A stretch of 64,000 nt of DNA, taken from the NCBI RefSeq assembly GCF_014652415.1, contig NZ_BMYT01000002.1, forward strand, positions 372,001 through 436,000, read 5' to 3'. This DNA is from Affinundibacterium macrobrachii. Lineage in GTDB: Bacteria > Pseudomonadota > Gammaproteobacteria > Burkholderiales > Burkholderiaceae_D. The position numbers and the translations under genes were made by a program. Below the pieces are notes generated by a model. It made no database searches and had not been told where the DNA came from. It saw only the letters and a list, made by a program, of their open reading frames with translations. This document shows, piece after piece, positions 45,249 to 55,300 of the stretch (its first letter is position 1; each line of letters starts with the position of its first letter).

Positions 45249-45629
45249 TTAGTTCATCCATGGCAGGACTTGCTTACTAAGCGCGACCATCAAGATGTAG
45301 GCAAAGCAAATTAGTGCGAGTACGAAACTGAGATTCTGCGCCTGTGGACTGCTGGCGCGTTTGATCGCAAACGTACCAGCAAAGATATACGCCAATAGCG
45401 CGAGTATTTTGGCAGCCAACCAAGTCTGTTCGAAAGGATTGATGCTGGCAATAATCGCCATCCCGATTGCACTTGCTAACAATATGGTGTCAATTGTATG
45501 TGGAAGAATTCTGACCCACTTTTTTTGTAACATACTTGGGTTTTGCTTACGCCAATAAAAGCGCGTAACGAACAGAATCAGGCTGAGAGTAATGCAAGTT
45601 AGGTGTAAGTGTTTAAGCGGTAGGTACAT
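45249..45629 (-). CDS. SirB2 family membrane protein
   Basis: A 126-residue protein with four membrane helices covering almost the whole length. The pattern L-K-H-L-H-L-T-C-I at the start and L-P-H-T-I-D-T-I-L-L-A in the middle matches the SirB2 family. That family was named for a role in invasion-gene expression but has no clear molecular function. The gene stands between the amidase and the PhzF gene, all on the minus strand. Confidence 0.85.
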   Translation of the reverse strand: MYLPLKHLHLTCITLSLILFVTRFYWRKQNPSMLQKKWVRILPHTIDTILLASAIGMAIIASINPFEQTWLAAKILALLAYIFAGTFAIKRASSPQAQNLSFVLALICFAYILMVALSKQVLPWMN

Positions 45630-45679
45630 GATGTCGTTTGAAGTTATTGAGGCGATTTCATTTTATTGGATAATCACTT

Positions 45680-46558
45680 TTATTGCTGCGGCATCGCTTC
45701 TAACCTACCTGCGCTGACACCCCACACGCCACCGCTGGCCAGAATCTCGCCATGACTGTTTTGATTTACGGTTAAACGGCTTGGTCGTTGGCGGAAACGG
45801 CCTTGTTGAATATGAATTGTTTGATCCGGCTTAACAAGTTGATGTGCGTAAAGATAGACAGCAGCAGGGCCTGCGGCACTGCCGGTAGCGATATCTTCGA
45901 CCTTGCCGGCATTGTCCCAAGTGCGAATTTCATGGTTTTGGATATCAAAGATGAACAAAAATTTCGCATGGAGTTTAGCTAGTTCTTGTTCGAGATTCTT
46001 ACCCGAAAAATGTACCTTATCGATTGCGCCGCTGTGTATCGGCAGGATCAAATAATCTAAGCCGGTGGAAATCACTTGAGGAGGGCATGTATCAAGCAAA
46101 TCGCTAGCTTGCAAACCGATTTTTTGCAACACCCCGCTGACAGCTTGTTGCGATAGTGGCGCTTGGATTTGCGGCTTGCCTTGATTCATTTGACATAGAT
46201 AGTGGTCAGCAAGATGCTTACTCGTCACTGCAATGGTTCGCTCTCCAACGCGGATAGACCAAGTGCATTCTTGCAGATCTTCAGCGTGAGTGCGATGCAA
46301 GATTGCAGCCGCGCCTAGCAGAGGATGACCAGCAAAAGGCAATTCTTCTTCCACCGTAAAGATTCTGGCGTTGGCACTGTACTCTTTGCCTGCTTGGATT
46401 TGCGACAGAAAGATCGATTCAAATTGCTGCATCTCTTGCGTGAGCGTTTGCATAAATTGAGAAGACCAATTTTCTGTATCTAAAAACACGGCTAATCCAT
46501 TACCACTAAAGGCTCGTTCGGCGAATACATCGACGTGAAAATAGTTGTAATTCCGCAT
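45680..46558 (-). CDS. PhzF family protein (second copy)
   Basis: A 292-residue PhzF-fold protein, the second in this window. V-D-V-F-A-E-R-A-F-S-G-N-G-L-A-V-F opens the first half, the active Glu falls in the M-Q-Q-F-E-S-I-F-L block, L-P-F-A-G-H-P-L-L-G is the Gly/His motif, and E-D-I-A-T-G-S-A-A-G-P-A opens the second half. ATG 46558 with GAGAGAGGA before it is preferred to a longer frame from 46621. It is diverged from the gene at 831 and probably acts on another substrate. Confidence 0.85.
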   Translation of the reverse strand: MRNYNYFHVDVFAERAFSGNGLAVFLDTENWSSQFMQTLTQEMQQFESIFLSQIQAGKEYSANARIFTVEEELPFAGHPLLGAAAILHRTHAEDLQECTWSIRVGERTIAVTSKHLADHYLCQMNQGKPQIQAPLSQQAVSGVLQKIGLQASDLLDTCPPQVISTGLDYLILPIHSGAIDKVHFSGKNLEQELAKLHAKFLFIFDIQNHEIRTWDNAGKVEDIATGSAAGPAAVYLYAHQLVKPDQTIHIQQGRFRQRPSRLTVNQNSHGEILASGGVWGVSAGRLEAMPQQ

Positions 46559-46615
46559 TTTTATCCTCTCTCTTTTTATTCGCACTGTAAACTCGGCATG
46601 CAATCCTGAGACGCT

Positions 46616-46645
46616 GCTCACGTCGAATCACTTAGTGACGTGAGC
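46616..46645. repeat. perfect 9-bp inverted repeat
   Basis: GCTCACGTC (46616-46624) and GACGTGAGC (46637-46645) are inverted copies separated by 12 bases that themselves contain CAC...GTG. It lies between the S41 peptidase stop and the PhzF start. No T-tract follows, so it may be an operator or an mRNA hairpin rather than a terminator. Confidence 0.5.
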
Positions 46646-46672
46646 GCATTGACGATTATTCAGTAATACAGA

Positions 46673-48376
46673 TTACTCGTTAATATTTTTTATCGCTGCG
46701 AGTAAGACAGTATCCTGTCCAGCATGGAAATCAGCAATCGTTGGTCGCACTAGGTGATGCGGTTGAATACCCACGCCAACAAATGCTTTTCCATCAGGAT
46801 AGCTATCCAACTTGGTACATACGCGTGCCATTCCACCGCCAGGTAAGTCAAAAAATAAAGGCTGTCCTGTACTGCCCCCGGTCGCTTCACCAATAATTTT
46901 TCCTCTTTGCATTAAATCAAAGGCAAGGCTAAAGTCTTCTGCCGCCGAATAGGTGCGGGCAGACGTGAGCACCACCACTTTTCCAGCAAATTGATGTTGC
47001 GGGTCTGCTGCTTCTAGTGATTGTGGGAAGTGATGTAAAGATTCAGGATTGCCCCATGCACGTAGACTAGGCTTGTAATCGCGGGTGGCCGCTGCACTGG
47101 TAGCAAAGTCTTGTTTAGCGATGGTACTGAGAATCTTGAAGCCGACACCACCATCACCGCCACCATTCTCACGAACGTCGAAGATGATCGCTTTGGCTTT
47201 ACTGATTTCCGAGAATGCTTTCAAATACGCGACGGCAGCAGTATCGTCATCAAAGCTATTCAGTGCAACATGGGCAATATTATTCGGCAGCATGCGCCAA
47301 GAAAAAGCTGGCAGGCCAGATAAAGCCTTATTTCGTTCTTTAAAACTAACTCGGTCGATCTTGATTTGATGGCGCTTGCCTTGCGTATCACGCACTTCTA
47401 ATAGTGGCTTCTCCTTGGCCGATCCCTTTAAGAATTCATACGAATACATACGTGTTTCTAAGTCTTGCGGCGTAGAAGCACTGGCGTAGGGAGCAAGATC
47501 ATTGCGCGCATAATCGTGCACATCTCGGTGATTGACTTCGAGAATTTCTGTGCCCGCTACCAGCCCTTGTTTGATGAGTTGCTGATCGCCGACTTCGGTA
47601 ATGAAAACCCGGCCTTCAATTAGGCGTGTGCGAATCTTTGTAACAGCGAAGTCGGATTCATACAGCTCATCGGGCGCATAGACATTGGTGTGACCATCTT
47701 TCAATAGTGCACACATCTCCATCAATAATTTATAGTATTCCAGCGTACTCTTAGACGCGCGAACTTTCGGCAGGTAGCGTTGATAGACGGCATCCCAATC
47801 GAGTTCGCGTAAGGTATTGGTGTAGACGAAGTTGTATTTTACTTCTGACCAAAATTTAGATAAGCCAGCGACTTTTTCATCCACGCTGAGATTGGCCTTG
47901 TAAGCGGTTTTCCAAACGCTGGAATTCCATAAACGGCCAAGGAATTCGGCACGTTTCTGCATCGATAGCATCAGGCCTCCCCAGCGCGGATCTTGCCGTA
48001 AGCTTTGTAAATCACCGTCTTGTTGACTATGTTTAACATCGACAAATCCCGCATCTATTGCACGCTGTAGCCACGTGAATGCGAGATCGACATTGCCCTT
48101 TAAAGCATGGGCACAAGCAGCGTTATAGGCATAACTGCCGACTTCGGGCGCGGCATTGGCGATTCTTTGAAAAAGCTCAGCAGCGTTGGCGAATTCCTTC
48201 TTCTCTAAGGCCATTTGCGCTTCTTTTTCTAACCGTGCTAAATCTAGTTTGCTAATTGCCGCTGTGTTGGCCTGCTGTGCATGACTACATGCAGCGATGA
48301 ATGGCGTGGCATATAGCAAGCCGCAAATGGCACTGCTAATCACTTTTTTTGTCAAGTTTTTACGAAACATCCGCAT
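46673..48376 (-). CDS. S41 family peptidase with N-terminal TPR segment
   Basis: A 567-residue protein. ATG 48376 is chosen because AGGATCA precedes it. The N-terminus (KVISSAICGLLYATPFIAACSHA) looks like a signal peptide, possibly with a lipobox-like A-A-C. A TPR-type pair follows (about 60-120: EFANAAELFQRIANAAPEVG, then LKGNVDLAFTWLQRAIDAGF), then a region typical of Tricorn/S41-core proteins and the S41 catalytic domain. The serine is probably the one in S-A-R-T-Y-S-A-A-E-D. It is probably periplasmic. The native substrate is unknown, and S41 with a TPR prefix is unusual. Confidence 0.8.
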   Translation of the reverse strand: MRMFRKNLTKKVISSAICGLLYATPFIAACSHAQQANTAAISKLDLARLEKEAQMALEKKEFANAAELFQRIANAAPEVGSYAYNAACAHALKGNVDLAFTWLQRAIDAGFVDVKHSQQDGDLQSLRQDPRWGGLMLSMQKRAEFLGRLWNSSVWKTAYKANLSVDEKVAGLSKFWSEVKYNFVYTNTLRELDWDAVYQRYLPKVRASKSTLEYYKLLMEMCALLKDGHTNVYAPDELYESDFAVTKIRTRLIEGRVFITEVGDQQLIKQGLVAGTEILEVNHRDVHDYARNDLAPYASASTPQDLETRMYSYEFLKGSAKEKPLLEVRDTQGKRHQIKIDRVSFKERNKALSGLPAFSWRMLPNNIAHVALNSFDDDTAAVAYLKAFSEISKAKAIIFDVRENGGGDGGVGFKILSTIAKQDFATSAAATRDYKPSLRAWGNPESLHHFPQSLEAADPQHQFAGKVVVLTSARTYSAAEDFSLAFDLMQRGKIIGEATGGSTGQPLFFDLPGGGMARVCTKLDSYPDGKAFVGVGIQPHHLVRPTIADFHAGQDTVLLAAIKNINE

Positions 48377-48675
48377 GACTTTGATCCTATTTTGTGCGTC
48401 AAAAATTAAACAAACTGAAACAGGCAAGAGTGTAAACATCTGAAGCGCGATAGAAAAGTAAAAATATAATAATTTAAGCAATTGTATGGAACATGTAACT
48501 TGCGATCGATAGTTCAACATAAATAGATGGTGAATAGCGGGATTTGCCCATTATTTACCCCGTATTTGCTGAGTAAAGTCAGTGCATGTCGTAGTGAATT
48601 TTCGCGTTGTTTTCAGCAGATTTCGATTATCATGCGGGCTGTGACTTTGTAATCATTTTTGATTTGGATAGGTTT

Positions 48676-49161
48676 ATGAAACTTGCTTCTTCTTTATTGT
48701 TGGTCGTGTCTAGCGTATTCGCGCACTCTGCATTTGCTCAAGGTACTGCGAGCGCAACTGCCGACGCCACTGCAGCCAGCACACCACAAACGACTGCGCC
48801 CGCACCTTTACATCTGACCAAGTTAGGCATTATTGATAATGTGATTGGTACCGGTGATGAAGTTGTGAACGGTGCTATCGTTGAAGTGCATTACACCGGT
48901 TGGTTGTACAACCATAAAGCATGGAATTTACGTGGCGCACAATTCGATACTTCACGCGATAGCGGAACCCCTTTACAAGTAATGGTGGGCGCCAAGCAAG
49001 TGATTCGTGGTTGGGATATGGGATTATTAGGAATGAAAGTCGGTGGCAAACGCACATTGATGATCCCAGCATACCTCGGTTATAGCACGCAAGGTTCTGG
49101 CAATATTCCACCGAATACGCATTTGGTTTTTGAAGTTGAACTTGTTTCACTCAAAAAATAA
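48676..49161 (+). CDS. FKBP-type peptidyl-prolyl cis-trans isomerase, secreted
   Basis: A 161-residue protein with a signal peptide (1 to about 22) and a Thr/Ala/Pro-rich linker (about 23-45), then one FKBP domain. The FKBP core is visible: [43 protein letters not shown] and the final [13 protein letters not shown]. It probably helps fold periplasmic proteins. ATG 48676 follows GGATAGG. It stands back to back with the S41 gene. Confidence 0.93.
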   Translation: MKLASSLLLVVSSVFAHSAFAQGTASATADATAASTPQTTAPAPLHLTKLGIIDNVIGTGDEVVNGAIVEVHYTGWLYNHKAWNLRGAQFDTSRDSGTPLQVMVGAKQVIRGWDMGLLGMKVGGKRTLMIPAYLGYSTQGSGNIPPNTHLVFEVELVSLKK

Positions 49162-49168
49162 AAAAACG

Positions 49169-49369
49169 ATGGCACGCAGTTTACAAGGCAAGACTTTAGA
49201 AGCGATCTTGACCGAATTGCTTGAGGTGTACGGCTGGGACGGCTTGGCACATAGAATCGCGATTCAATGCTTTATCAACGATCCTAGCATCAAATCGAGC
49301 CTCAAATTTTTGCGTAAAACGGCTTGGGCTAGAGCAAAACTGGAGATGCTGTATTTGAGTTTACCCTAA
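49169..49369 (+). CDS. DUF2132 (VF530-like) small protein
   Basis: A 66-residue protein. The block [11 protein letters not shown] followed by [21 protein letters not shown] is characteristic of the VF530/DUF2132 family, thought to bind DNA, whose biological role is not known. It begins 7 bases after the FKBP stop and shares the transcript. Confidence 0.85.
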   Translation: MARSLQGKTLEAILTELLEVYGWDGLAHRIAIQCFINDPSIKSSLKFLRKTAWARAKLEMLYLSLP

Positions 49370-49477
49370 TGCTTAGTTGACCTGTGATTCGCTCAAAATT
49401 GACAGTGACTTAAGCTGCGCCCATACTCTACTTACTAGTTAACAGACCACTTTAATCGCAGTAAAAAAGGAATTCGT

Positions 49478-49963
49478 ATGACCCTTCGTATCATCGCCAC
49501 AGGTGGCACATTTGATAAACATTATGATGAATTGGCTGGTAAGCTGACTTTTCATGAAAGTCATTTGCCTGAGGTATTAAAACGTGCGCGCTTGACGGTG
49601 CCGGTTGAATTGGAAGTGCGTCCTTTAATTGATTCGCTCGATATGGTTGATCAAGATCGCAAAGAAATTCTAGCATCTTGCGAAAAGTCACCAGAGAAGG
49701 CGATCGTGATTATTCATGGTACCGATACCATGCGCGAAACTGCTCATGTGTTAGGTGCCGCGAAGCTTGATAAGGTGATCGTATTTACTGGTGCGATGAT
49801 TCCTTATGGTGTAACGAATTCAGATGCATTTTTTAATCTTGGCTTCGCTTGTGCTGCCGCCCAGCTCATGCCTGCTGGAGTGTATGTGGCGATGAACGGT
49901 CAAGTTTTCCCTTGGGATAATGTGAAAAAAGATCGTAGTGTGGGCGTGTTTGTTCCTAACTAA
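49478..49963 (+). CDS. asparaginase N-terminal-domain protein (single-domain)
   Basis: A 161-residue protein with only the N-terminal domain of the asparaginase/glutaminase family. The first catalytic motif is G-G-T-F-D-K with Thr11, and the second is H-G-T-D-T-M with Thr82 and Asp83. Classical type I and II enzymes are about 330-350 residues, so the second domain is missing. Short versions are known as a separate group, and whether they are active is unclear. RBS AAAAAGGAATT precedes ATG 49478. No signal peptide, so cytoplasmic. Confidence 0.85.
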   Translation: MTLRIIATGGTFDKHYDELAGKLTFHESHLPEVLKRARLTVPVELEVRPLIDSLDMVDQDRKEILASCEKSPEKAIVIIHGTDTMRETAHVLGAAKLDKVIVFTGAMIPYGVTNSDAFFNLGFACAAAQLMPAGVYVAMNGQVFPWDNVKKDRSVGVFVPN

Positions 49964-50082
49964 TTCGACCATAGGCGAGACAGTGGAAGTCTACAGTGGC
50001 GTTGTTTTACCCGTGCTTCATCATCAACTTGCACTATTTTTGCAAACGCATTACCAATCATTTTAATTTCTAGACGCCGATC

Positions 50083-50592
50083 ATGAAACGCCTACTCTCC
50101 ATTCTGTTCTGCTGCAGCTTGTTCATACTTGCTGGCTGTCAAAAAAATGTACAAGTGCGTTTCGATTCGGTGTATTTTTTCCAAACAGAAGAAGACTTAC
50201 AAAAGAAGAAAATTAATCTCGAACAGCTATCGCAATACACTAGAAACTTACAGACCCAAGTCGCCAAAGTGATGCAAAAAGGGCAGACCACACCGGGCAA
50301 TGGTTATGTGGTGGTGGCAGTGCGATCTGACCAAGAAGTGGCAGTGTGGTTAGATATGGAGCCTGTACTGCATGAATACTACGATTACGAAATCGTCGAG
50401 GCGATAAAAAAAATGCGCCCATTTGATGTCGATACTGGCATCGTCGTGTTCGCGATTAAGATGGCAATTGATACGCCCAAACACACCACCAAAGCGATTC
50501 CAGAGCCAAAAGACTGGATAGACGCGAAGAAAAAAGTTGGTGATCCGAATGACGTTGAACAAGTCGTGCTGTCGATTTGGCCGGAAGAGTAG
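50083..50592 (+). CDS. putative lipoprotein
   Basis: A 169-residue protein with an N-terminal signal that ends in the lipobox L-A-G-C (Cys19), so it should be attached to the outer or inner membrane. The mature part shows a basic helical stretch (LQKKKINLEQLSQYTRN), a strand-rich middle (GYVVVAVRSDQEVAVWLDM) and a charged C-terminus. No known domain recognised. The next gene starts 38 bases downstream. Confidence 0.7.
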   Translation: MKRLLSILFCCSLFILAGCQKNVQVRFDSVYFFQTEEDLQKKKINLEQLSQYTRNLQTQVAKVMQKGQTTPGNGYVVVAVRSDQEVAVWLDMEPVLHEYYDYEIVEAIKKMRPFDVDTGIVVFAIKMAIDTPKHTTKAIPEPKDWIDAKKKVGDPNDVEQVVLSIWPEE

Positions 50593-50630
50593 GTTTTTGG
50601 TCGCATTACTTTCTCTGTTGGCTTTCGCTA

Positions 50631-50915
50631 ATGTCGAACCTATCAATTATTCAAAGACTCGAAATGTCATTAGCCTCTTATGAGCGCGATGAAGTCACGC
50701 GTGATGATTTCGTACAATTCTTATCCAGTAGCATTCTTGCACTAGAAGGTGTGCCAGACAGTGTCCGTCATGAGCTACGTAATTATCAAAAAGAAATTGA
50801 GATAGAAGGCTATCTTGAGGATGAAGAGTTCGAAGCAAACACAATTGAGGTAAAAGAGAGTCTTGCAATCTGGCTTAAATCGTTGAAGTTGAAGTATTGT
50901 GGTGGAAATTGCTAA
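50631..50915 (+). CDS. small acidic protein, unknown
   Basis: A 94-residue helical, acidic protein (YERDEVTRDDFVQFL, then YLEDEEFEANTIEVKES). ATG 50631 is chosen. A frame from 50577 has no ribosome-binding site. Two cysteines lie at the C-terminus (YCGGNC). It resembles the short acidic partners of toxins, but nothing here shows a toxin. It lies 38 bases after the lipoprotein gene. Confidence 0.5.
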   Translation: MSNLSIIQRLEMSLASYERDEVTRDDFVQFLSSSILALEGVPDSVRHELRNYQKEIEIEGYLEDEEFEANTIEVKESLAIWLKSLKLKYCGGNC

Positions 50916-51001
50916 CATTGCATTCGAAAATGGAGTTTGCTTGGGCGTTTTCAAACTTCTACTTATCTATCAGCGCGCCTTTTAATTTAACGTATTAACC
51001 C

Positions 51002-52306
51002 ATGCACATCCAAAAAGTTTTATATCTGGGTTATGTCTGGCCAGAGCCGAATTCGTCTGCGGCTGGCAGTCGAACCATGGCGTTTTTACGTTTGTTTCGT
51101 GCGCAAAATTGGCAAGTCATATTCGCCTCAGTTGCGGCACTGTCACCGCATCGTGCTGATCTCTCTGCATTACAGATTGAAGAAAAACAGTTAGCGCTTA
51201 ATTGCGATAGTTTCGATCAATTTGTGCGTGATTACCAACCTGATTTGGTGGTATTTGATCGCTTCTTTACTGAGGAACAATTTGCTTGGCGGGTCGAGCG
51301 TCAAGTACCAAATGCATTACGCGTATTAGATACTTGCGATTTGCATAGTTTGCGCGAAGCACGCCATCAATTATTAAAGCAGACTTTGCAAGCGTACCCA
51401 AATGAGCGCGAAAGACAAGCGGTATTGCAGCCCAGCTCTGATCGTGCAAGCTTGGTACAGCAAATGGCGCAAAGTGACTTGGCCTTACGTGAAATTGCGG
51501 CGATTTATCGCTGTGATCTGAGTTTGATGATTTCGCGATTTGAAACCGAATTATTGCGTGATGCTTTCGCTTTACCGAGTTATCTATTATGCGAAAACAA
51601 TTTAATGCTGACAGCAAGGGCTGGTAGCTCGCCAGATTTTCAGCAGCGACAAGGGTTTGTCAGTATTGGTAATTTCCGACACGCGCCAAATTGGGATGCG
51701 GTGCTGTATTTGAAGCAAGCGGTGTGGCCGCGCTTGCGTGCCAAGATGGCTGATGCACAAATTGATGTGTATGGCTCGTATCCACCGCCGAAGGCGATTG
51801 CCCTGCATCAGCCTGAGCAAGGTTTTCATATGCGGGGTTGGGCAGATGATGCGCAACAAGTGATGGCGGCGGCGCGCGTGTGTCTTGCACCGATTCGTTT
51901 TGGTGCGGGAATTAAAGGTAAATTGGCGGATGCGATGGCTGCTGGTACACCTAGTGTAACGACGCGTATAGGTGCGGAATCGATGCATGGTGATCTGCAT
52001 TGGGGTGGCGCGATCGCTGATCACTTAGATGATTTTGTGGACGCCGCGATTCGATTAGCGAGCGATCAGACGGAATGGCAATTGGCGCAACAACGTGGAC
52101 AACAAATCTTGCAACAGCATTTTGATCACGACACCGCAGCAAGCGATTTTATTGGCGCTATTCTGCAAGCACGTGAACAACAGGCAGTGCGACGATTACA
52201 AAACTTTACCGGCGCGATGTTACGACATCACAGTATGAAAAGTACGCAGTATATGTCGCAATGGATACAACTAAAAAATCAAGGCATGACATCCGATCCG
52301 GCATGA
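51002..52306 (+). CDS. glycosyltransferase, GT4-like C-terminal domain
   Basis: A 434-residue glycosyltransferase of the GT-B type. The N-terminal domain reads V-L-Y-L-G-Y-V-W-P-E-P-N-S-S-A-A-G-S-R-T. The C-terminal half contains FVSIGNFRHAPNWDAVLYLK, L-A-P-I-R-F-G-A-G-I-K-G-K-L-A-D-A-M-A-A-G-T-P-S-V-T-T and an acidic end. This resembles enzymes that build cell-surface glycans, and the acceptor is unknown. No other polysaccharide genes are near. It ends 2 bases before the convergent GGDEF-EAL gene. Confidence 0.8.
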   Translation: MHIQKVLYLGYVWPEPNSSAAGSRTMAFLRLFRAQNWQVIFASVAALSPHRADLSALQIEEKQLALNCDSFDQFVRDYQPDLVVFDRFFTEEQFAWRVERQVPNALRVLDTCDLHSLREARHQLLKQTLQAYPNERERQAVLQPSSDRASLVQQMAQSDLALREIAAIYRCDLSLMISRFETELLRDAFALPSYLLCENNLMLTARAGSSPDFQQRQGFVSIGNFRHAPNWDAVLYLKQAVWPRLRAKMADAQIDVYGSYPPPKAIALHQPEQGFHMRGWADDAQQVMAAARVCLAPIRFGAGIKGKLADAMAAGTPSVTTRIGAESMHGDLHWGGAIADHLDDFVDAAIRLASDQTEWQLAQQRGQQILQQHFDHDTAASDFIGAILQAREQQAVRRLQNFTGAMLRHHSMKSTQYMSQWIQLKNQGMTSDPA

Positions 52307-52308
52307 AT

Positions 52309-55300
52309 TTATTCGTCTGGATCTGATGCGGTTAATAAGAATTGATGATCGCTAGAATCGCCAGCGAGTAAGGCATCTAAGCCTTCGATAGGAATCGGTT
52401 TAGAGTATAAATAGCCTTGGAAGGTCAGGCAGTTATGATCGATCAAGAAGCGTCTTTGCGCGACCGTTTCGACACCTTCGGCAATTACATCCAAACCGAG
52501 ATTTAAACCCAAAGAAATAATCGCCCGCACAATCGTCGCGTCGTTTTCATCATCATTCAAATCACGTACAAAGGACTGATCAATTTTTAATTGATTGAGC
52601 GGCAGTTTTTGCAGATAGGCGAGCGAAGAATAGCCAGTACCAAAATCATCCATAGAAAAGGCGATACCGAGTTTTTTCAATTGCTGCATTTTCTCGGTGG
52701 TCGCATCGACATTATCCAGAATCGTACTTTCAGTGAGTTCGATTTTGAGTCGACTTGGGTTAATATTGTGTAGACGCACGATCTCCGTCACCGTTTCGAC
52801 AAAATTACTTTGTTGGAATTGCTTTGCACTGACGTTAACAGCCAAACTTAAATGCGCGGTTTTCGGATTGCGCCCCCATTTTTTTAATTGATTGCAGGCA
52901 GTTTCTAACACCCAGGTGCCGATAGGAATAATCAAACCAGTTTGCTCTGCCACTGGAATAAATTCTAAGGGTGAGATAAAACCGCGATCAGGATGTATCC
53001 AACGTAATAAAGCTTCCGCGCCAATCACATTACCATCCGCATCGACCTGAATTTGGTAATACAACTGGAATTGTTCTAGCGCTAACGCCACGCGTAGATT
53101 TGATTCCAACATCATTTTGACGACTAACACCGCTTGCATCGCTGGATCGAAGAAGCGAACGGCATTGCGCCCAGAAGTTTTGGCTTCATACATCGCGGTA
53201 TCGGCGCGTTTGAACAGGTCTTTGACTGTGACATCGCCACCCTGGAATAGACAGACGCCGATACTTCCCGCACCGTGATGAATAAAATCAGTGATTTGGT
53301 AAGGCTCATTTAACAAAAGACGAATTTTTTCTGCGATCTTGTCGGCTTGCATCACCGCTTCATTGCGATCATGACTAAGTGCCTGTAGCACCACCACAAA
53401 TTCATCACCGCCAAGGCGGGCCACGGTATCACTCTCGCGTACACAAGTTTGTAAGCGTTGCGCGGCTTCGATCAATAACAGATCACCGGCGTCATGACCA
53501 CGTGTGTCATTGAGTGTTTTAAAGTTGTCGAGATCGATAAACAAAATCGCGCTATACGATTCGTCGCGCTGGTTCATAGCGATTAAATGCTGCAATCTAT
53601 CCATCAAGAGACGACGATTTGGTAGATGCGTGAGCGGGTCATAAAACGCTAAATTCAGAATCTCATCTTCATAGCCTTTATGCCGACTGATATCGGTGAA
53701 CGAACCGATGTAGTTGGTAATCATGCCGCTATCATTGGCAATCGCAGTCATGGTAATCATCTGCGGAAAGATATCGCCATCTTTGCGTGCAGCCCACAGC
53801 TCGCCTTGCCAGAATCGATGCTGATCTAAGGATTGGTAAATTTTGTTGAAGAATTCTTCGTCTTGCTGCGGCGTGACCAACATCGGAAGAGGCTTATCCA
53901 CCAATTCATGCATATCGAATCCGGTAATACGTGCGTAGGCTTGGTTGATACGCAATACGCGCCAATGATTATCGGTAACGAAAATCCCTTCTTGTGATTC
54001 AAACGTAATCGCCGCAACGCGCAGATCTTGTTCGGCAATTTTACGTTCAGTGATGTCGCTAATGAAACAGTGCCATAGCGTACTGCCTTCTGCACTTTCT
54101 AGTTCTGGTAAGGCATCTAGAAATAACCAACGAATACTGCCATCACGACGCTGATAGCGAAACTCCATTTGATAGGGGCTTAAATGCTTGGTTGCATATT
54201 CGTGATTTTGTAGAAAAGTTTTTTTGTCGGCGTTATCGATGCGCGTCACTAAGATCGATGCATTCAGGCGGATTTCTTCGACACTTACCTCAAACATGGT
54301 TTCGATCGCATCACTTGCATACAGGATAGAAGTCGTGCGATCGCGGTGAATCCGGTATTGCATGACCACGCCAGGTAAGCGCGAAGCGACTTTATTAATT
54401 CGATCAAACGAATCCTTTAACTCATTACTAGCTTGCGTTCGTTCAGATTGCAGCGCATTGATGAGTAGTGCGGTCATCGACATGGTGCCGATGTATAGCC
54501 AGATAATGATCGAGCTCTCAGTCGGATCGAGTGATTGAAATGGGCCGCGCCCATTGTAGGTGGCGATGATGGCAAAAGCGCATGAACCCAATACAGTAAT
54601 CGCGGTGAATAGGTTGCCAAGTCGAATTGCAGCCCAGATCATGACCGCCATCGCGATGAAAGTCAGTTGCAATGGGCTATTTTTCGTTAAGAAAATCAAC
54701 CAATGTGATACAGCAAAAAAGCACACAAAGATTAAGGTTTCTTCGTAAATCAGCTTGGTTCGGATGCCACCGCGATGTAATGCAAATAATAGCGGTGCCA
54801 GTAATAAGATGCCCGCCATATCACCGGCCCACCAACTGATCCAGGCAAATTTGGGTTGTTCAAAATTGCCAGAGTGCCATAAGATAAAACAGCCCAGACT
54901 AGCAGAGATGCTCATGCCAAGGGCGCTACCGACAAAAAAGCGCAAGACATCTTCGCGACGCGGGAAATGTACTGAAAAGTGTTTCTTATTTAAGTACCAA
55001 GCGATGGCTGCAGGTGCGAGGGTGTTCCCCAGTGCCATGACCGAAGCACCATAAAGTGCTACGTCAGTGATTAAATTTAAACTGAGTGCAGCCAGAAAAA
55101 TAGGGATACACATCACGAATCCCCAGCGCAGTAGCGCGACCAGTGCAATCCCGCTTGGTAGCCAGATCAAGGTCAGGTTCGGGGTCATGAAGGGAAAGTT
55201 TAAGCTAATGCCACCAGCCAAGAAAAATGCACAAAAAACCAAAAATAGACGCAGGCTGAAATGCAGGCGGCTAACATTGGCTTGAGCGTTTTGAAAAACT

